Positions 17,818-27,242 are shown, numbered from the stretch's first letter. The stretch is DNA of 64,000 bases from Jeotgalibacillus terrae (GCF_016908195.1 NZ_JAFBDK010000011.1:51044-115043); one strand, 5' to 3'. Translations and numbers: made by a program. Notes: generated from the letters alone by a model not told the origin.

Positions 17818-18635
17818 TATTCACTTCCCCTTTCTTTCCCTTCATTTTCAAATACGTTCAATAATGCGCCAAACAGCAGCACTGCAGCTGTCAGGTAAAA
17901 CCAGATCATCATGACAACAACAGAAGCGAGCTGACCGTACAGCTGGCTGTAATTACCGTAGCCGACAAATAATGAAAAGCCTTCAGAAATCAACTGCCAT
18001 GCAATTACCGCAAATATAGCACCCGGAAGTACATCCTTCCAGCTTAAGCCATGCTTTGGCAAATGTCTGTACAGTACCCAGAAGAACACAAATAAAATGA
18101 CTGTACTGATCCCCCAGCGAAGCGGTGTCCAGATCACAAGCCAGTTTGCTTCAAATAGAAAAGTTTCCTCTGCAATACGCTGAACAATATTTTCAAGCAG
18201 TGGAATCAATATGGTCAGCGGCAGAATCAATGCAAATCCGATTGTCAGAAAAAAGTCGTTGAACAGCCCTTTAATATAACTCTCGCGTCTATTAATTTTA
18301 TAAATGTCTGTCAGTGAACGCACCAGCGACTGTATCGCCATAGAAGCAAGCCAGATCGTAGACAGAAAACTGATTGAAATCACTGTTCCCTGTCCGGAAT
18401 CAAGAATAGCGGTCAGATTGGTTTCAATCAAACCGTATGTCTCAGGTGGTGCATAGGGTCTGATCACTGTAATCAGATCAGATGAAGTAAAAGGTAAAAA
18501 ACTCGTACTTGAAACGACCATGATTAAAAATGGAAACAGCGACAGCATGAAATAATAGGCTGTCTGTGCTGCATGATCATAGTACCCTTCTTTAAAAAAA
18601 CGGCTGCCCGCATATTTCATTCTCTCTATGAACAT
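17817..18635 (-). CDS. YihY/BrkB family inner-membrane protein
   Basis: A 272-residue protein with about six membrane helices and the YihY signature: AAQTAYYFMLSLFPFLIMV early, SFLSTIWLASMAIQSLVRSL, and LPKHGLSWKDVLPGAIFAVIAWQ. The family was once called ribonuclease BN by mistake; its real function is not established. It leads a two-gene unit with the DCC protein. Confidence 0.85.
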   Translation of the reverse strand: MFIERMKYAGSRFFKEGYYDHAAQTAYYFMLSLFPFLIMVVSSTSFLPFTSSDLITVIRPYAPPETYGLIETNLTAILDSGQGTVISISFLSTIWLASMAIQSLVRSLTDIYKINRRESYIKGLFNDFFLTIGFALILPLTILIPLLENIVQRIAEETFLFEANWLVIWTPLRWGISTVILFVFFWVLYRHLPKHGLSWKDVLPGAIFAVIAWQLISEGFSLFVGYGNYSQLYGQLASVVVMMIWFYLTAAVLLFGALLNVFENEGKERGSE

Positions 18636-18705
18636 ATCTTTCTCCTCCGGAAACGTTAAGGTGTGCGTTATACCTGTTTTCCCTCAATTAAGAAAAAGTA
18701 ATCCG

Positions 18706-19011
18706 TCAGCCGCCCATCAGCATGTAGACAGATAAGAATGCGATGGCTCCAAGTACCACGATCATCACATCCGCTCCGAGAAAAGCAAGTATAAAAGCAG
18801 CCGCCGCGCCTGCAATTCCAAACCAGATATCATCCGGCTGAATGAACAATATTCCCGGGAAGATCAGTGCGCCGAGTACTGCATAAGGAATATTTTTCAG
18901 AACACCCTGAAAAAATGGCGGAAGCTCCTTTCCTTCAAGTACAGTCAGGGGCAATACCCTTGGAATATAAGTCACAATTGCCATACCAATAATAATCAGC
19001 ACCATATTCAT
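18706..19011 (-). CDS. azlD: AzlD, branched-chain amino acid exporter small subunit
   Basis: A 101-residue protein with three to four hydrophobic helices, typical of AzlD (for example MAIVTYIPRVLPLTVLEGKE and FFQGVLKNIPYAVLGALIFPG). ATG 19011 overlaps the azlC stop by four bases (ATGA), which decides the start; the longer frame to 19092 is inside azlC. AzlC and AzlD together export branched-chain amino acids or analogues. Confidence 0.92.
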   Translation of the reverse strand: MNMVLIIIGMAIVTYIPRVLPLTVLEGKELPPFFQGVLKNIPYAVLGALIFPGILFIQPDDIWFGIAGAAAAFILAFLGADVMIVVLGAIAFLSVYMLMGG

Positions 19012-19727
19012 TTCAACGCTGCCCCCTTCCTCAATCCTGTTAACACCTCTACTGCCATCGCTGAAATCAGCGTGGATGCAGCAATTGCCCATCCTGTATC
19101 AAGCAGGCCTGTTAAGGTAAACATACTGTTTAACACAGCAGCAAGCCCCGCCAGATAAGCTACTTTCATTTCTTTTTTGAGTGAAGGAACGAGAAGACCA
19201 ACAAACATGGCATAAAGTGCAATTGACATCGCCTGCTGAAGGAATTCAGGCAGACTGGCACCAATGATATGTCCGATACCTGTATTCACAACCCAGCTTC
19301 CATAAGCAATCAGCATAACCCCAAGCGCAAATCCTGTAGTCGTTTTCCCTTCCCTGGTGGCAATAACCGTAAAAGTTTCATCCGTGAGTCCAAACGCATA
19401 CAGGGATTTTTTCGCCCGTGTTTCAGGCTCCATTTTTTCATTTAAAGAAGCAGACATGAGAAAGTGGCGGATATTTACAATGAATGTATTAAAAATGATG
19501 ACCGCAGCCCCTGCTCCTGCTGCAATAAGAGAGAGTGAGATGTATTGTGCCGCTCCTGCAAAAACCAGCAGGCTCATCAGCACTGATTCAAATAGTGTTA
19601 ACCCTGTTGTTTTAGCAAGCAGGCCAAATGTAAGTGCAACGGGCAGATATCCGACTGCAATGCTTATACCTGCCTTAATTCCTGCTTTGAAACCTGATTT
19701 CTGTTCGCTGACTGCAGCCATTTGCAT
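19008..19727 (-). CDS. azlC: AzlC, branched-chain amino acid exporter large subunit
   Basis: A 239-residue LIV-E family membrane protein with GISIAVGYLPVALTFGLLA, the FAGAAQYISLSLIAAGA block and FIVNIRHFLMSASL. ATG 19727 follows GAGGAAGGGG. It is coupled to azlD and divergent from an XRE-cupin regulator gene 112 bases away, a common arrangement in which the regulator controls the exporter. Confidence 0.92.
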   Translation of the reverse strand: MQMAAVSEQKSGFKAGIKAGISIAVGYLPVALTFGLLAKTTGLTLFESVLMSLLVFAGAAQYISLSLIAAGAGAAVIIFNTFIVNIRHFLMSASLNEKMEPETRAKKSLYAFGLTDETFTVIATREGKTTTGFALGVMLIAYGSWVVNTGIGHIIGASLPEFLQQAMSIALYAMFVGLLVPSLKKEMKVAYLAGLAAVLNSMFTLTGLLDTGWAIAASTLISAMAVEVLTGLRKGAALK

Positions 19728-19760
19728 AAATAAACCCCTTCCTCTTTCTATATATATCAT

Positions 19761-19826
19761 TTACAATAGATGCAACGAGATAGTTTTACTATATTGTACA
19801 TTCGTATAATATAATAAACAACCTGA
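19761..19826. promoter_or_regulatory. Divergent promoter/operator region azlC - XRE regulator
   Basis: Contains TACAATA and TATTGTA as an inverted repeat about 22 bases apart, with ATAGTTTTACTAT inside, and TATAAT just before the regulator gene. It is a likely operator for the adjacent HTH protein; the exact site is inferred. Confidence 0.45.
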
Positions 19827-19839
19827 AGAGGTGAACTTT

Positions 19840-20397
19840 TTGGATGAAATAAAAAAACAGCTCGGCGGTAACCTGAAGCTGCTTAGAAAAAACAGAGACT
19901 TGTCTCTCGACAGGCTTGCACAATTGACTGGGGTAAGTAAAGCGATGCTCGGTCAAATCGAACGTGGTGATGCAAACCCATCGGTCGGAACGATCTGGAA
20001 AATTGCCAATGGGTTAAAAATTTCGTTCTCATCACTGCTTGCCTCTCCAGTCAGTGATGTTACCGTGATCCGTGCTGAAACGGTCGAGATGCTTGAAGAG
20101 GATAACGGCAAATATCGCGTGTATCCTATTTTTACATTTGACCCTGTCAGGCAATGGGAAGGCTACAGAATAGAACTGGATCCTGGATGCCACTACAACA
20201 GTGATAGTCATGGCAGCGGTGTTGAAGAGTATATGACAGTCATTGAAGGAGAGCTCATGATCACCGTGTCAGGGACTGATTATACGCTAAAAAGCGGTGA
20301 TTCAATCCGATTCAAGGCCGATCAGCCTCACGATTATCATAATAAAGGTGAAATCCGCACAGTTTGCCAGATGGTGATTCATTATACTGAAGGCTGA
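19840..20397 (+). CDS. XRE-family regulator with C-terminal cupin
   Basis: A 185-residue protein: an HTH_XRE domain (about residues 8-65, LSLDRLAQLTGVSKAMLGQI) and a cupin domain at about 105-180 (GCHYNSDSHGSG, EGELMITVSG, GDSIRFKADQPHDYHN). The start is taken as TTG 19840, because AGAGGTG is seven bases before it; GTG 19831 overlaps that site. The cupin may sense a small ligand, plausibly an amino acid or derivative exported by the divergent AzlCD; this link is inferred from position. Confidence 0.88.
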   Translation: MDEIKKQLGGNLKLLRKNRDLSLDRLAQLTGVSKAMLGQIERGDANPSVGTIWKIANGLKISFSSLLASPVSDVTVIRAETVEMLEEDNGKYRVYPIFTFDPVRQWEGYRIELDPGCHYNSDSHGSGVEEYMTVIEGELMITVSGTDYTLKSGDSIRFKADQPHDYHNKGEIRTVCQMVIHYTEG

Positions 20398-20406
20398 CTG
20401 CTTCAT

Positions 20407-20445
20407 AGGAAAAGCTCATTGTCCCGGGGACAATGAGCTTTTCCT
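20407..20445. terminator. Bidirectional terminator
   Basis: A perfect 18-bp stem with a three-base loop (left arm starts AGGAAAAGCTCATTG) between convergent regulator and enoyl-CoA hydratase genes. Confidence 0.85.
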
Positions 20446-20455
20446 ATTCATGCAT

Positions 20456-21232
20456 TTATTTCCCTTTAAACTCCGGCTTCCTTTTTTCAGAAAAAGCAAT
20501 CAGTGCTTCTACTCTGTCTTCTGTCGGGATCGTGATTTCATAAGCTTTTCTTTCAATCTTCAATCCTGTCTGAAGATCAGCATTCATCCCGGCCTTAATG
20601 GCATACTTTGCCTGCTGCAGTGCAATCGGTCCGTTTGCAAGCATCGCATTAGCCAATGAAAGCACTTCTTCATGTAACGCTTCTTTTTCAACTGCTTTTG
20701 TCAGCAGACCGTAACTCAGGGCTTCTTCTCCAGTAAACCTCTTCGCTGTCAGAATCAATTCCATCGCTTTCGCTTCACCAATCACTCTCGGAAGCCTCTG
20801 TGTGCCTCCTGCCCCTGGAATAATGGCCAGACTTGTTTCTGTCAGCCCCATTTTAGCTTCCCTGTCTGCCAGCCTGAAATCACATGCTAAAGCAAGCTCC
20901 ATTCCGCCTCCAAAGGCATGGCCGTTGATCTCAGCAATAACCGGCTGCGGAAGTGCTTCAATGGTACTGAACACTTCCCCGATTTTATATATGTTTCGTT
21001 TCACCTGCTGTTCAGTAAGGGTTTTTCTTTCTTTCAGATCTGCACCGACACTGAATGCCCTGTCTCCCGCTCCCCGTATAATCACAACTCTTACATCCGG
21101 ATTAATCCGCAGCGCTTCTGCAGTCTGACCAAGCTCTGATAACATTTGATAATTGAAAGCATTCATTGACTCCGGCCGGTTGAGCGTAATGATTGCAAGT
21201 CCCTCTTTCTGTTCTAATTGAATCGTCTCCAT
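20456..21232 (-). CDS. Enoyl-CoA hydratase/isomerase family protein
   Basis: A 258-residue crotonase. Motifs: AIITLNRPESMNAFN, the oxyanion-hole segments AFSVGADLKE and NGHAFGGGMELALACDFRLA, and the catalytic Glu region MGLTETSLAIIPGAGGTQRLPR. ATG 21232 has AAGGAGGAAACAGTC before it; the longer frame to 21268 does not. It hydrates enoyl-CoA in fatty-acid or branched-chain amino-acid breakdown. Only half of a FadR-like box is seen upstream. Which acyl chain it acts on cannot be told. Confidence 0.9.
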   Translation of the reverse strand: METIQLEQKEGLAIITLNRPESMNAFNYQMLSELGQTAEALRINPDVRVVIIRGAGDRAFSVGADLKERKTLTEQQVKRNIYKIGEVFSTIEALPQPVIAEINGHAFGGGMELALACDFRLADREAKMGLTETSLAIIPGAGGTQRLPRVIGEAKAMELILTAKRFTGEEALSYGLLTKAVEKEALHEEVLSLANAMLANGPIALQQAKYAIKAGMNADLQTGLKIERKAYEITIPTEDRVEALIAFSEKRKPEFKGK

Positions 21233-21380
21233 GACTGTTTCCTCCTTAATATATGTAAGCCCTTTCATTCACTTATTGTAGCATTCACTGCCGTTTCATG
21301 CACATTCATATCCGTTTAAGAAACGTTCCGCGTGGTAAACTGTAATTAGCTGATTGCAGGCAGGGAAGAAGGTGTTTGTG

Positions 21381-23007
21381 ATGAAAAAAATAGCTGGATA
21401 CCGCATTTATAAGATTGTAACGATGGCCGTGAAGTTTTTTCTACAGGTCTATTTTTTCAACCGCAGATACCGTGGCAGGTGGGACCCTTCTGTTGAAAAG
21501 AAATGGTCTGACCTTGCAGGTAAACAGGCCAGGGAATATAAACAGACTTCATTAAAACTTGAGGGTTTAATGATAAAAGTTGGACAATTTTTATCTACCC
21601 GGGCCGATATTATGCCGCGATCCTTCATCTTAGAGCTTGAGGGCTTAACGGACAGAGTACCCCCGGTTCCCTGGGAAAAAGCAAAAGAAGTCATTGAAAG
21701 TGAATGGAATACAGATTACGGCAGCATGGTTCATAAAATCTCAGAAAAGCCTGTTGCCTCTGCTTCTATTGGTGACGTCTATCACGCCTGGCTTCATAAT
21801 GGTGATTCAGTTGCCATTAAGGTCCAGCGTCCAGGGATCGACTTTATTATCAGGACAGACTTTAAAGCGTTGAAAATTGTGATCTGGCTTGCTAAGAAGT
21901 TTACGAATTTCGGCAAACAGGCTGACCTCGATGCGCTATATGATGAAATGGTTTCTGTCATCGGTGATGAGCTTAACTTTAAAAAAGAGCTTCAAAACGG
22001 CGTTGCATTCGGGGAACGCTTTAAGGATACTGAAGGTGTCATTGTTCCGAGGTATTATGAGGAATATACAACACGCCGCGTACTTGTGATGGAATGGATT
22101 GAAGGGTCTAAAATCACTGACCTTTCCTTCCTTGATAAGCACAGTCTTAATCGTGAAGATCTTGCAGAAAGACTGCTGCTACTTTTTGTGGATCAGCTTT
22201 TAAATGAAGGAATGTTCCACGCAGACCCCCCATGGCGGCAATATCTTGATCAAATCCGATGGCACAATTGTGCTGATCGACTTCGGTATGGTAGGCGTTA
22301 TAAGTAAAAACGATGCTGAAGCTGTTCAGCGGGCAGTAGAAGGTGTTATCTTTGAGCGTTACAGTGAAGTCGTAGGGGCACTTGAAGATATGAAATTTCT
22401 GCTTCCTGCTGCAGATCGTGATCTTCTGCAGGAAATTGTTGAAAGAGTCGTCGCTGTCTATAAAAGCGGTGACTGGCAGGATGGCGAGAGTCTGATGATG
22501 GAGAAGGTTTTGGAAGATGTCCAGGACATTGTCAGAACACAGCCGATTCAGCTTCCGACTGAATTCGCATTTTTCGGCCGGGCACTGTCAACTTTTACAG
22601 GCGTCATTTATACGATTTATCCTGAAGCGGACTTTATTGAAATGGCCCGTCCGACAATTGTCAGATGGGCAGCTGACCGCGGTGGTGAAAGCAATACCTG
22701 GCAGACGGTGCTGCGGACAATTCAGCCTTACCTTTCCGCACCTTCTAAAATCCTCGATGCACTTGAGGAGCCGAAGCGTTACAGAAGGTCGATGGAATCA
22801 TACCGGAAAAAAGAAAGCCGGATGAATGATTTATCAGGAAGACGCCGGGAGACAGTATATTTTACATTGATTCCCTTAACTGCCCTTCACGGAGCTGTCT
22901 TTCTTGAAGAGTGGATCATCGCAGGAGGAGCGGGATTCCTTACGCTTTTTGGACTGCTGCTAATCAGAGCTTTATCTAAAAAAATTCAGACTGATTATGA
23001 GGAGTGA
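21381..23007 (+). pseudogene. AarF/UbiB (ABC1) family atypical kinase, frameshifted
   Basis: Two frames together make one UbiB/AarF-type protein of about 541 residues. The first frame has KLEGLMIKVGQFLSTRADIMP, the A-rich loop ASASIGDVYHA and VAIKVQRPG; it goes out of frame inside the catalytic HADPHGGN motif. The second frame continues exactly with HGGNILIKSDGTIVLIDFGMVG, then the C-terminal two membrane helices. The cause is one extra C in a run of six C at 22226-22231. Either the sequence has a homopolymer error or the gene is broken or phase-variable. The start ATG 21381 has AAGAAGGTG upstream. It is followed closely by a small gene at 23013. Confidence 0.85.
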
Positions 23008-23012
23008 ATGAG

Positions 23013-23264
23013 ATGATAGAAGAACCGAAAGTGGAACGCGAGCGTAAAGGATCAAAAGGACCTTTTGAAGCAAAGCTTGAAGGACTTGAGGATGGTTACA
23101 GGGTAACTGTCCGTGGAAATAAAGAAAAAATACAGCAGCAGCGCCAGGTAAAGCTCTCATTTATTGAATTTTTAAGAAAAGCTGATGTAGCAGGCTACCC
23201 TATCTTATTCCCGTTTAATCTGCTATTGAGATTCTTTTCAGGGTATAAGAAACCGAATATGTAA
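23013..23264 (+). CDS. Small conserved protein downstream of the UbiB gene
   Basis: An 83-residue protein, charged in the N-terminal half, with a moderately hydrophobic segment near the C-terminus (VAGYPILFPFNLLLRFFS). ATG 23013 has GAGGAG eight bases before it, and the site overlaps the end of the UbiB frame (stop 23005-23007), so translation is probably coupled. I do not recognise the family. Confidence 0.7.
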   Translation: MIEEPKVERERKGSKGPFEAKLEGLEDGYRVTVRGNKEKIQQQRQVKLSFIEFLRKADVAGYPILFPFNLLLRFFSGYKKPNM

Positions 23265-23276
23265 AGCTATATACTG

Positions 23277-23309
23277 AAACACTCCGTCCGGATGGATGGA
23301 GTGTTTTTT
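23277..23309 (+). terminator. Terminator after the UbiB unit
   Basis: AAACACTCC pairs with GGAGTGTTT around an inner TCC/GGA pair, followed by a run of T. Confidence 0.85.
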
Positions 23310-23352
23310 ATTGCAGTGATTGGGCCGTGGATGGTCGGGCGGCTGACGTAGT

Positions 23353-23515
23353 GGCATTATTGCATCACCTTTTGAGTATTTCGTTCAGCAATCCGGATAA
23401 TTCTATCACCTTTTGGATTTATTCATTCTGCGCTATTTTCCAGTGCAGGAATTCATTCATCTTTTAGATTATTCAATCACCATTCAAGTTTATTCAATCA
23501 CCTTTCCATTTATTC
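23353..23515. repeat. Short degenerate direct repeats
   Basis: About five imperfect copies of a unit near TTATTCAATCACCTTTTGG, at about 23353, 23396, 23450, 23469 and 23489. Some lie 20-21 bases apart and others at about twice that. No coding frame is seen. The 23265-23581 gap otherwise holds only the two terminators. Confidence 0.5.
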
Positions 23516-23538
23516 TAACGCGCAGGTTTTCCTCCCAT

Positions 23539-23565
23539 TAAAAAAGAGACAGGCTCTCCTGTCTC
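23539..23565 (-). terminator. Terminator of the acyl-CoA ligase gene
   Basis: GAGACAGG/CCTGTCTC stem with a four-base loop; on the minus strand it ends in TTTTTT. Confidence 0.85.
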
Positions 23566-23581
23566 CTCTCACTCATATAAA

Positions 23582-25135
23582 CTATGACTGTTTTACCTGA
23601 TCGCGCAGTGCACGTCTCAGAATCTTACCTGTTGTGTTCTTCGGCAATTCTTCGATGAATTCGATCACTGTCGGTACTTTATATTTTGCTAGTTTCTGTG
23701 AGCAGAAGCCTTGAAGATCTTCTTTTGAAACAGATTCATCTTTCAGGACGACATAAGCATGAACGGCTTCACCGAAGTTTGGATCCGGCACGCCTACTAC
23801 AGCTGCTTCAACAACAGACTCATGTGTATAAAGCACTTCTTCCACCTCACGAGGATATACATTATATCCGCCGACGATCACCATATCTTTTTTGCGGTCT
23901 ACAATATAGAAGTATCCTTCTTCATCCTGTTTTGCCAGGTCCCCGGTATACAGCCAGCCGTCACGAATGGCTGCTGACGTTTCTTCTGGCATTTTATAAT
24001 AACCCTTCATCACGTTAGGACCTCTTACGATCAGTTCCCCAACTTCACCTGCAGGAAGTTCATCGCCAAGCTCGTTCACGATTTTGTTTTCAACATTCGT
24101 AATGGAAGTTCCGATTGATCCTGCTTTTCGTTCACGGTCCAATGGATTGAAGCATGTTACAGGTGATGCTTCTGAGAGTCCATACCCCTCTGAAACTTTC
24201 ACATTAAATTTGTTTTCAAAGTTTTCAAGCAGTGCAACGGGCATAGAAGCCCCTCCTGAAATACATAGACGCACACTTTCAAAGCTTGAGCTGTCTGCTT
24301 CAGGATATTGAAGCAGGAAATTATACATTGTCGGAACCCCTGCAAATACAGTTGCTTTGTATTTCTCAACAACGTCAAAAACATCTTTCGGACTGAATCT
24401 AGGTACGATCAGCATCGTCCCACCGTTAATCAGCGGTGCATTAAGTACAACGGTTAATGCAAATACATGGAACATCGGCAGTGTTGTAACAACACGGTCT
24501 TCACCAGTAATATTCAGATACTCCGCTGTATCCTTTGCATTTGAATATACATTTTTATGGCTAAGCATCGCACCCTTTGGCTTGCCTGTCGTTCCTGATG
24601 TATAAAGGATAATAGCTGTATCATCTTCATGAAGTTCCGGCCCCTGATACATAGGCTGCTGCTCACTAATTGCCTGAGTAAAAGCTGTCACTTTCCCCTT
24701 TACTTCTTCCGGAAGTGCTGCGAGCTTTTCAGCAGTCCCCTCTTCAGTTTCACATACCACATAATGGTTAACTGAAGGTAATGCTGCATGCGCTTTTTCA
24801 ATGAGAGGCAGTAACAGATCAAGCGCTACGATTGCCTTGACATCGCCATCACGAATAATGTAGGCAATCTCATCCGGCGTATAGATCGGATTGATCGGGA
24901 TCACTGTTGCGCCCGTTCTGAGTGCAGCGTACATGGCAATCACAAAATGCGGTGAGTTCCCAAGCAGCAGTCCGACATGATCTCCTTTTTTAATCCCGAT
25001 ACTGTCAAAGTAGTTAGCCATTTTGTTCACGGCACCATTCAGTTCAGCATATGTAGCTGACTGGCCCATAAAATGATAGGCAGTCTTACCGGCGTGCTGT
25101 CCGGCAGTTTCCTGCAAACGATCTGATAAATTCAA
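23582..25135 (-). CDS. lcfB: Long-chain-fatty-acid-CoA ligase (LcfB/YhfL-like)
   Basis: A 517-residue AMP-forming acyl-CoA synthetase. The P-loop is [18 protein letters not shown], the A5 motif [11 protein letters not shown], the A7/A8 region [20 protein letters not shown] and the A10 lysine in [18 protein letters not shown] 25135 is preferred over ATG 25144: AGGGG lies nine bases before the TTG but touches the ATG, and the B. subtilis protein starts at the corresponding residue. It activates fatty acids for beta-oxidation or lipid synthesis. A FadR-type operator lies about 45 bases upstream, suggesting repression without long-chain acyl-CoA. Confidence 0.92.
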   Translation of the reverse strand: MNLSDRLQETAGQHAGKTAYHFMGQSATYAELNGAVNKMANYFDSIGIKKGDHVGLLLGNSPHFVIAMYAALRTGATVIPINPIYTPDEIAYIIRDGDVKAIVALDLLLPLIEKAHAALPSVNHYVVCETEEGTAEKLAALPEEVKGKVTAFTQAISEQQPMYQGPELHEDDTAIILYTSGTTGKPKGAMLSHKNVYSNAKDTAEYLNITGEDRVVTTLPMFHVFALTVVLNAPLINGGTMLIVPRFSPKDVFDVVEKYKATVFAGVPTMYNFLLQYPEADSSSFESVRLCISGGASMPVALLENFENKFNVKVSEGYGLSEASPVTCFNPLDRERKAGSIGTSITNVENKIVNELGDELPAGEVGELIVRGPNVMKGYYKMPEETSAAIRDGWLYTGDLAKQDEEGYFYIVDRKKDMVIVGGYNVYPREVEEVLYTHESVVEAAVVGVPDPNFGEAVHAYVVLKDESVSKEDLQGFCSQKLAKYKVPTVIEFIEELPKNTTGKILRRALRDQVKQS

Positions 25136-25179
25136 CCAATCCATCCCCTTTGTATTTGGTTATATGTCCGCCTTCTGTG

Positions 25180-25197
25180 TGAATGAACAGTCATTCA
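25180..25197. promoter_or_regulatory. FadR-type operator upstream of lcfB
   Basis: TGAATGAACAGTCATTCA, a perfect inverted repeat with 7-base arms and a 4-base centre. It fits the B. subtilis FadR consensus TGAATGAMTANTCATTCA except at the second M-T centre base, and it lies between the lcfB start and its probable promoter. Confidence 0.8.
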
Positions 25198-25290
25198 TTA
25201 ATGTTCATAAAGAAGCGAATATTCACACTAATTATAACGGAGAGTTGGATCGTTATCAAGATAACGCTTTCATTTACCTGAATATAAATA

Positions 25291-25319
25291 TAAGACTGAG
25301 ACAAATCGTCTCAGTCTTA
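25291..25319 (-). terminator. Terminator of lplJ
   Basis: A perfect 12-bp stem (TAAGACTGAGAC / GTCTCAGTCTTA) with a 5-base loop right after the lplJ stop. The T tract on the minus strand is poor. Confidence 0.65.
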
Positions 25320-25326
25320 GGAACCC

Positions 25327-26319
25327 TTAATACAGCAAATCAATAAACTCTTCGCGATCTACATTACCGAAGTAGTGTTTCAGATCAACATCTTCAATCG
25401 CTTTTTCAATCTCTGCACGCTCATAGCGTGTACCGATCAGCTTCTGTTCAACATCACTGACATCACCTACACCGAAAAAGTCACCATAGATCTTGCAGTT
25501 TTCAATGCTGCCTTTTTCAACATCAAGACGCACGTCGATGCTGCCTGCCGGAAAGCGGTGTGAATGCTGAAGATTGAATTTTGGTGATTTCCCGAAGTTC
25601 CACTCCCATTGCTGGTAACGTTCTTCAGACAGTTCATGGATCTTCTTCCAATCTTCTTCAGTCAGCACATACTCTTTAATTTCTTCTTCACTTCCGAAAA
25701 TGTGTCGCAGAATCAGCTGCTTGAATTCTTCAATCGTTACTTTCTCTTCAAGGAACTCAGAAATATTTGCCACGCGGCTTCTGATTGACTTAATTCCTTT
25801 GGATTCAATCTTATCTTTTCTTACTTTTAATGAAGAAACCACATTATCAATTTCAGAATCAAACATCAGCGTGCCGTGGCTGAACATTCTTCCTTTCGTG
25901 GAAAACTGTGCGTTTCCGGAAATTTTTCTTTCCCCGACTAAAAGATCGTTTCTGCCTTTCAGCTCTGCCGGCACACCAATTTGTTTCAATGCATCTACTA
26001 CCGGCTCAGTAAACTTCTGGAAGTTATGAAAGCTCTCCCCATCGTCCTTTGTAATAAAGCTGAAGTTAAGGTTACCAAGGTCATGATAGACTGCACCACC
26101 GCCTGAAAGACGGCGTACGACCTGAATATTATTTTTTTCAACATAATCAGTGTTGATCTCTTCTATCGTATTCTGGTTTTTACCAATAATGATAGATGGC
26201 TTATTGATATAAAAAAGAAGATAAGACTCCTCTTCTACGTTAAGGTTTTTTAGTGCATACTCCTCAATGGCAAGATTGATTTTTGGATCTGTAATACCTT
26301 TATTATCGATAAATAACAT
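25327..26319 (-). CDS. lplJ: Lipoate-protein ligase LplJ
   Basis: A 330-residue LplA-type ligase: N-terminal catalytic part with VVRRLSGGGAVYHDLGNLNFSF (lipoyl-AMP loop), GRNDLLVGERKISGNAQ with the catalytic Lys, and a C-terminal accessory domain. It adenylates free lipoate and attaches it to E2 and GcvH proteins. ATG 26319 has GGGAGG upstream. The first 17 bases overlap the yhfI stop, so it is in one unit with yhfI, as in B. subtilis. Confidence 0.95.
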   Translation of the reverse strand: MLFIDNKGITDPKINLAIEEYALKNLNVEEESYLLFYINKPSIIIGKNQNTIEEINTDYVEKNNIQVVRRLSGGGAVYHDLGNLNFSFITKDDGESFHNFQKFTEPVVDALKQIGVPAELKGRNDLLVGERKISGNAQFSTKGRMFSHGTLMFDSEIDNVVSSLKVRKDKIESKGIKSIRSRVANISEFLEEKVTIEEFKQLILRHIFGSEEEIKEYVLTEEDWKKIHELSEERYQQWEWNFGKSPKFNLQHSHRFPAGSIDVRLDVEKGSIENCKIYGDFFGVGDVSDVEQKLIGTRYERAEIEKAIEDVDLKHYFGNVDREEFIDLLY

Positions 26320-27067
26320 CTGATTTTCCTCCCTGATATGTAATGGTCAGTCCGGATGATGCGAGCATTGTCTCACCCTGATAGACTTCTTTTGCTTCTT
26401 TAAGAAGCTGCTCCAACTCCCCAAAATGCGGCAAATGACTTAACACAAGTGTACGTACACCTGCTCTCTCAGCAATCTCAGCGGCTTCAGTACTTGTCAT
26501 ATGTCCTGCAGATGATGCATCCATTCCTTTGTAGAAATTGGACTCTGCAATGAGCAGATCAGCATTTTTGGCAAACGGGATAAACTCCTCCTGATAAGCT
26601 GAATCTGCAGTGAAGACCATTGAACCTGATTTACTTTCAATACGGACAGCATAACACGGTACCGGGTGCACCGTTTTTAAGAATGTAATAGAAAATGGAC
26701 CCGCCTGTAAGGTCTGATCCGGATGATAAGCTTCACTTTTCACAAGGTCTTTATAATGAAGTGAATCAAATCCCTGCTGGTCTTCACGATGACCATAGGC
26801 TGTCACATGAAAATCTTTGTTCTGCAGGAAATGCTGAATCAGCAGTGCATGATGCAGTACACCGATATCTGCAGTATGGTCAGCATGATAATGAGTAATG
26901 AGCATGGCGTCAAGTTCTTCTGGCGCAATATATTTTTGAAGCTGTGCTAGTACACCACTGCCGCAATCAAGTAACAGCTTAAAATTGTCCTCTTCGATCA
27001 GGTAACCTGTGCTGGCTTCTCCTTTATTCGGATAACCGCCCCAAAACCCGACTACTGTGATTTGCAT
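26303..27067 (-). CDS. yhfI: MBL-fold metal-dependent hydrolase YhfI
   Basis: A 254-residue metallo-beta-lactamase-fold protein with the metal motif THYHADHTADIG and GHMTSTEAAEIAERAG plus LVLSHLPHFG. ATG 27067 follows AGGAGG; the frame to 27199 has no site. It is similar in size to B. subtilis YhfI, whose substrate is unknown; the fold suggests a phosphodiesterase or RNase Z-like hydrolase. It is divergent from yhfH and upstream of lplJ. Confidence 0.88.
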   Translation of the reverse strand: MQITVVGFWGGYPNKGEASTGYLIEEDNFKLLLDCGSGVLAQLQKYIAPEELDAMLITHYHADHTADIGVLHHALLIQHFLQNKDFHVTAYGHREDQQGFDSLHYKDLVKSEAYHPDQTLQAGPFSITFLKTVHPVPCYAVRIESKSGSMVFTADSAYQEEFIPFAKNADLLIAESNFYKGMDASSAGHMTSTEAAEIAERAGVRTLVLSHLPHFGELEQLLKEAKEVYQGETMLASSGLTITYQGGKSDVIYR

Positions 27068-27155
27068 GACAAAGCCTCCTGTATTAAGCATTCTATACCT
27101 TTTACTATACTTGAAAAAATCAATCTTTACACTTATCTTCTTTTTTTCAGAATAT

Positions 27156-27183
27156 TCCTTGACTTTACACGCTCTGTTATAAT
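27156..27183 (+). promoter_or_regulatory. Promoter of yhfH, extended -10 type
   Basis: TGTTATAAT (27175-27183), an extended -10, with a weak -35 TTCCTT 17 bases before it. It is 60 bases upstream of yhfH. Confidence 0.55.
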
Positions 27184-27242
27184 ACAATACATTTAACAAC
27201 TAATTAGTACTATAACAAAACATAAAAGAGAGGCTGATGAAC

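Noticed and set aside
21233..21300. FadR operator before the first enoyl-CoA hydratase
   Set aside because: A single TGAATGA half-site is present with no matching second arm.
23353..23515. CRISPR array
   Set aside because: Repeat copies are degenerate, unevenly spaced and there are no unique spacers or cas genes.
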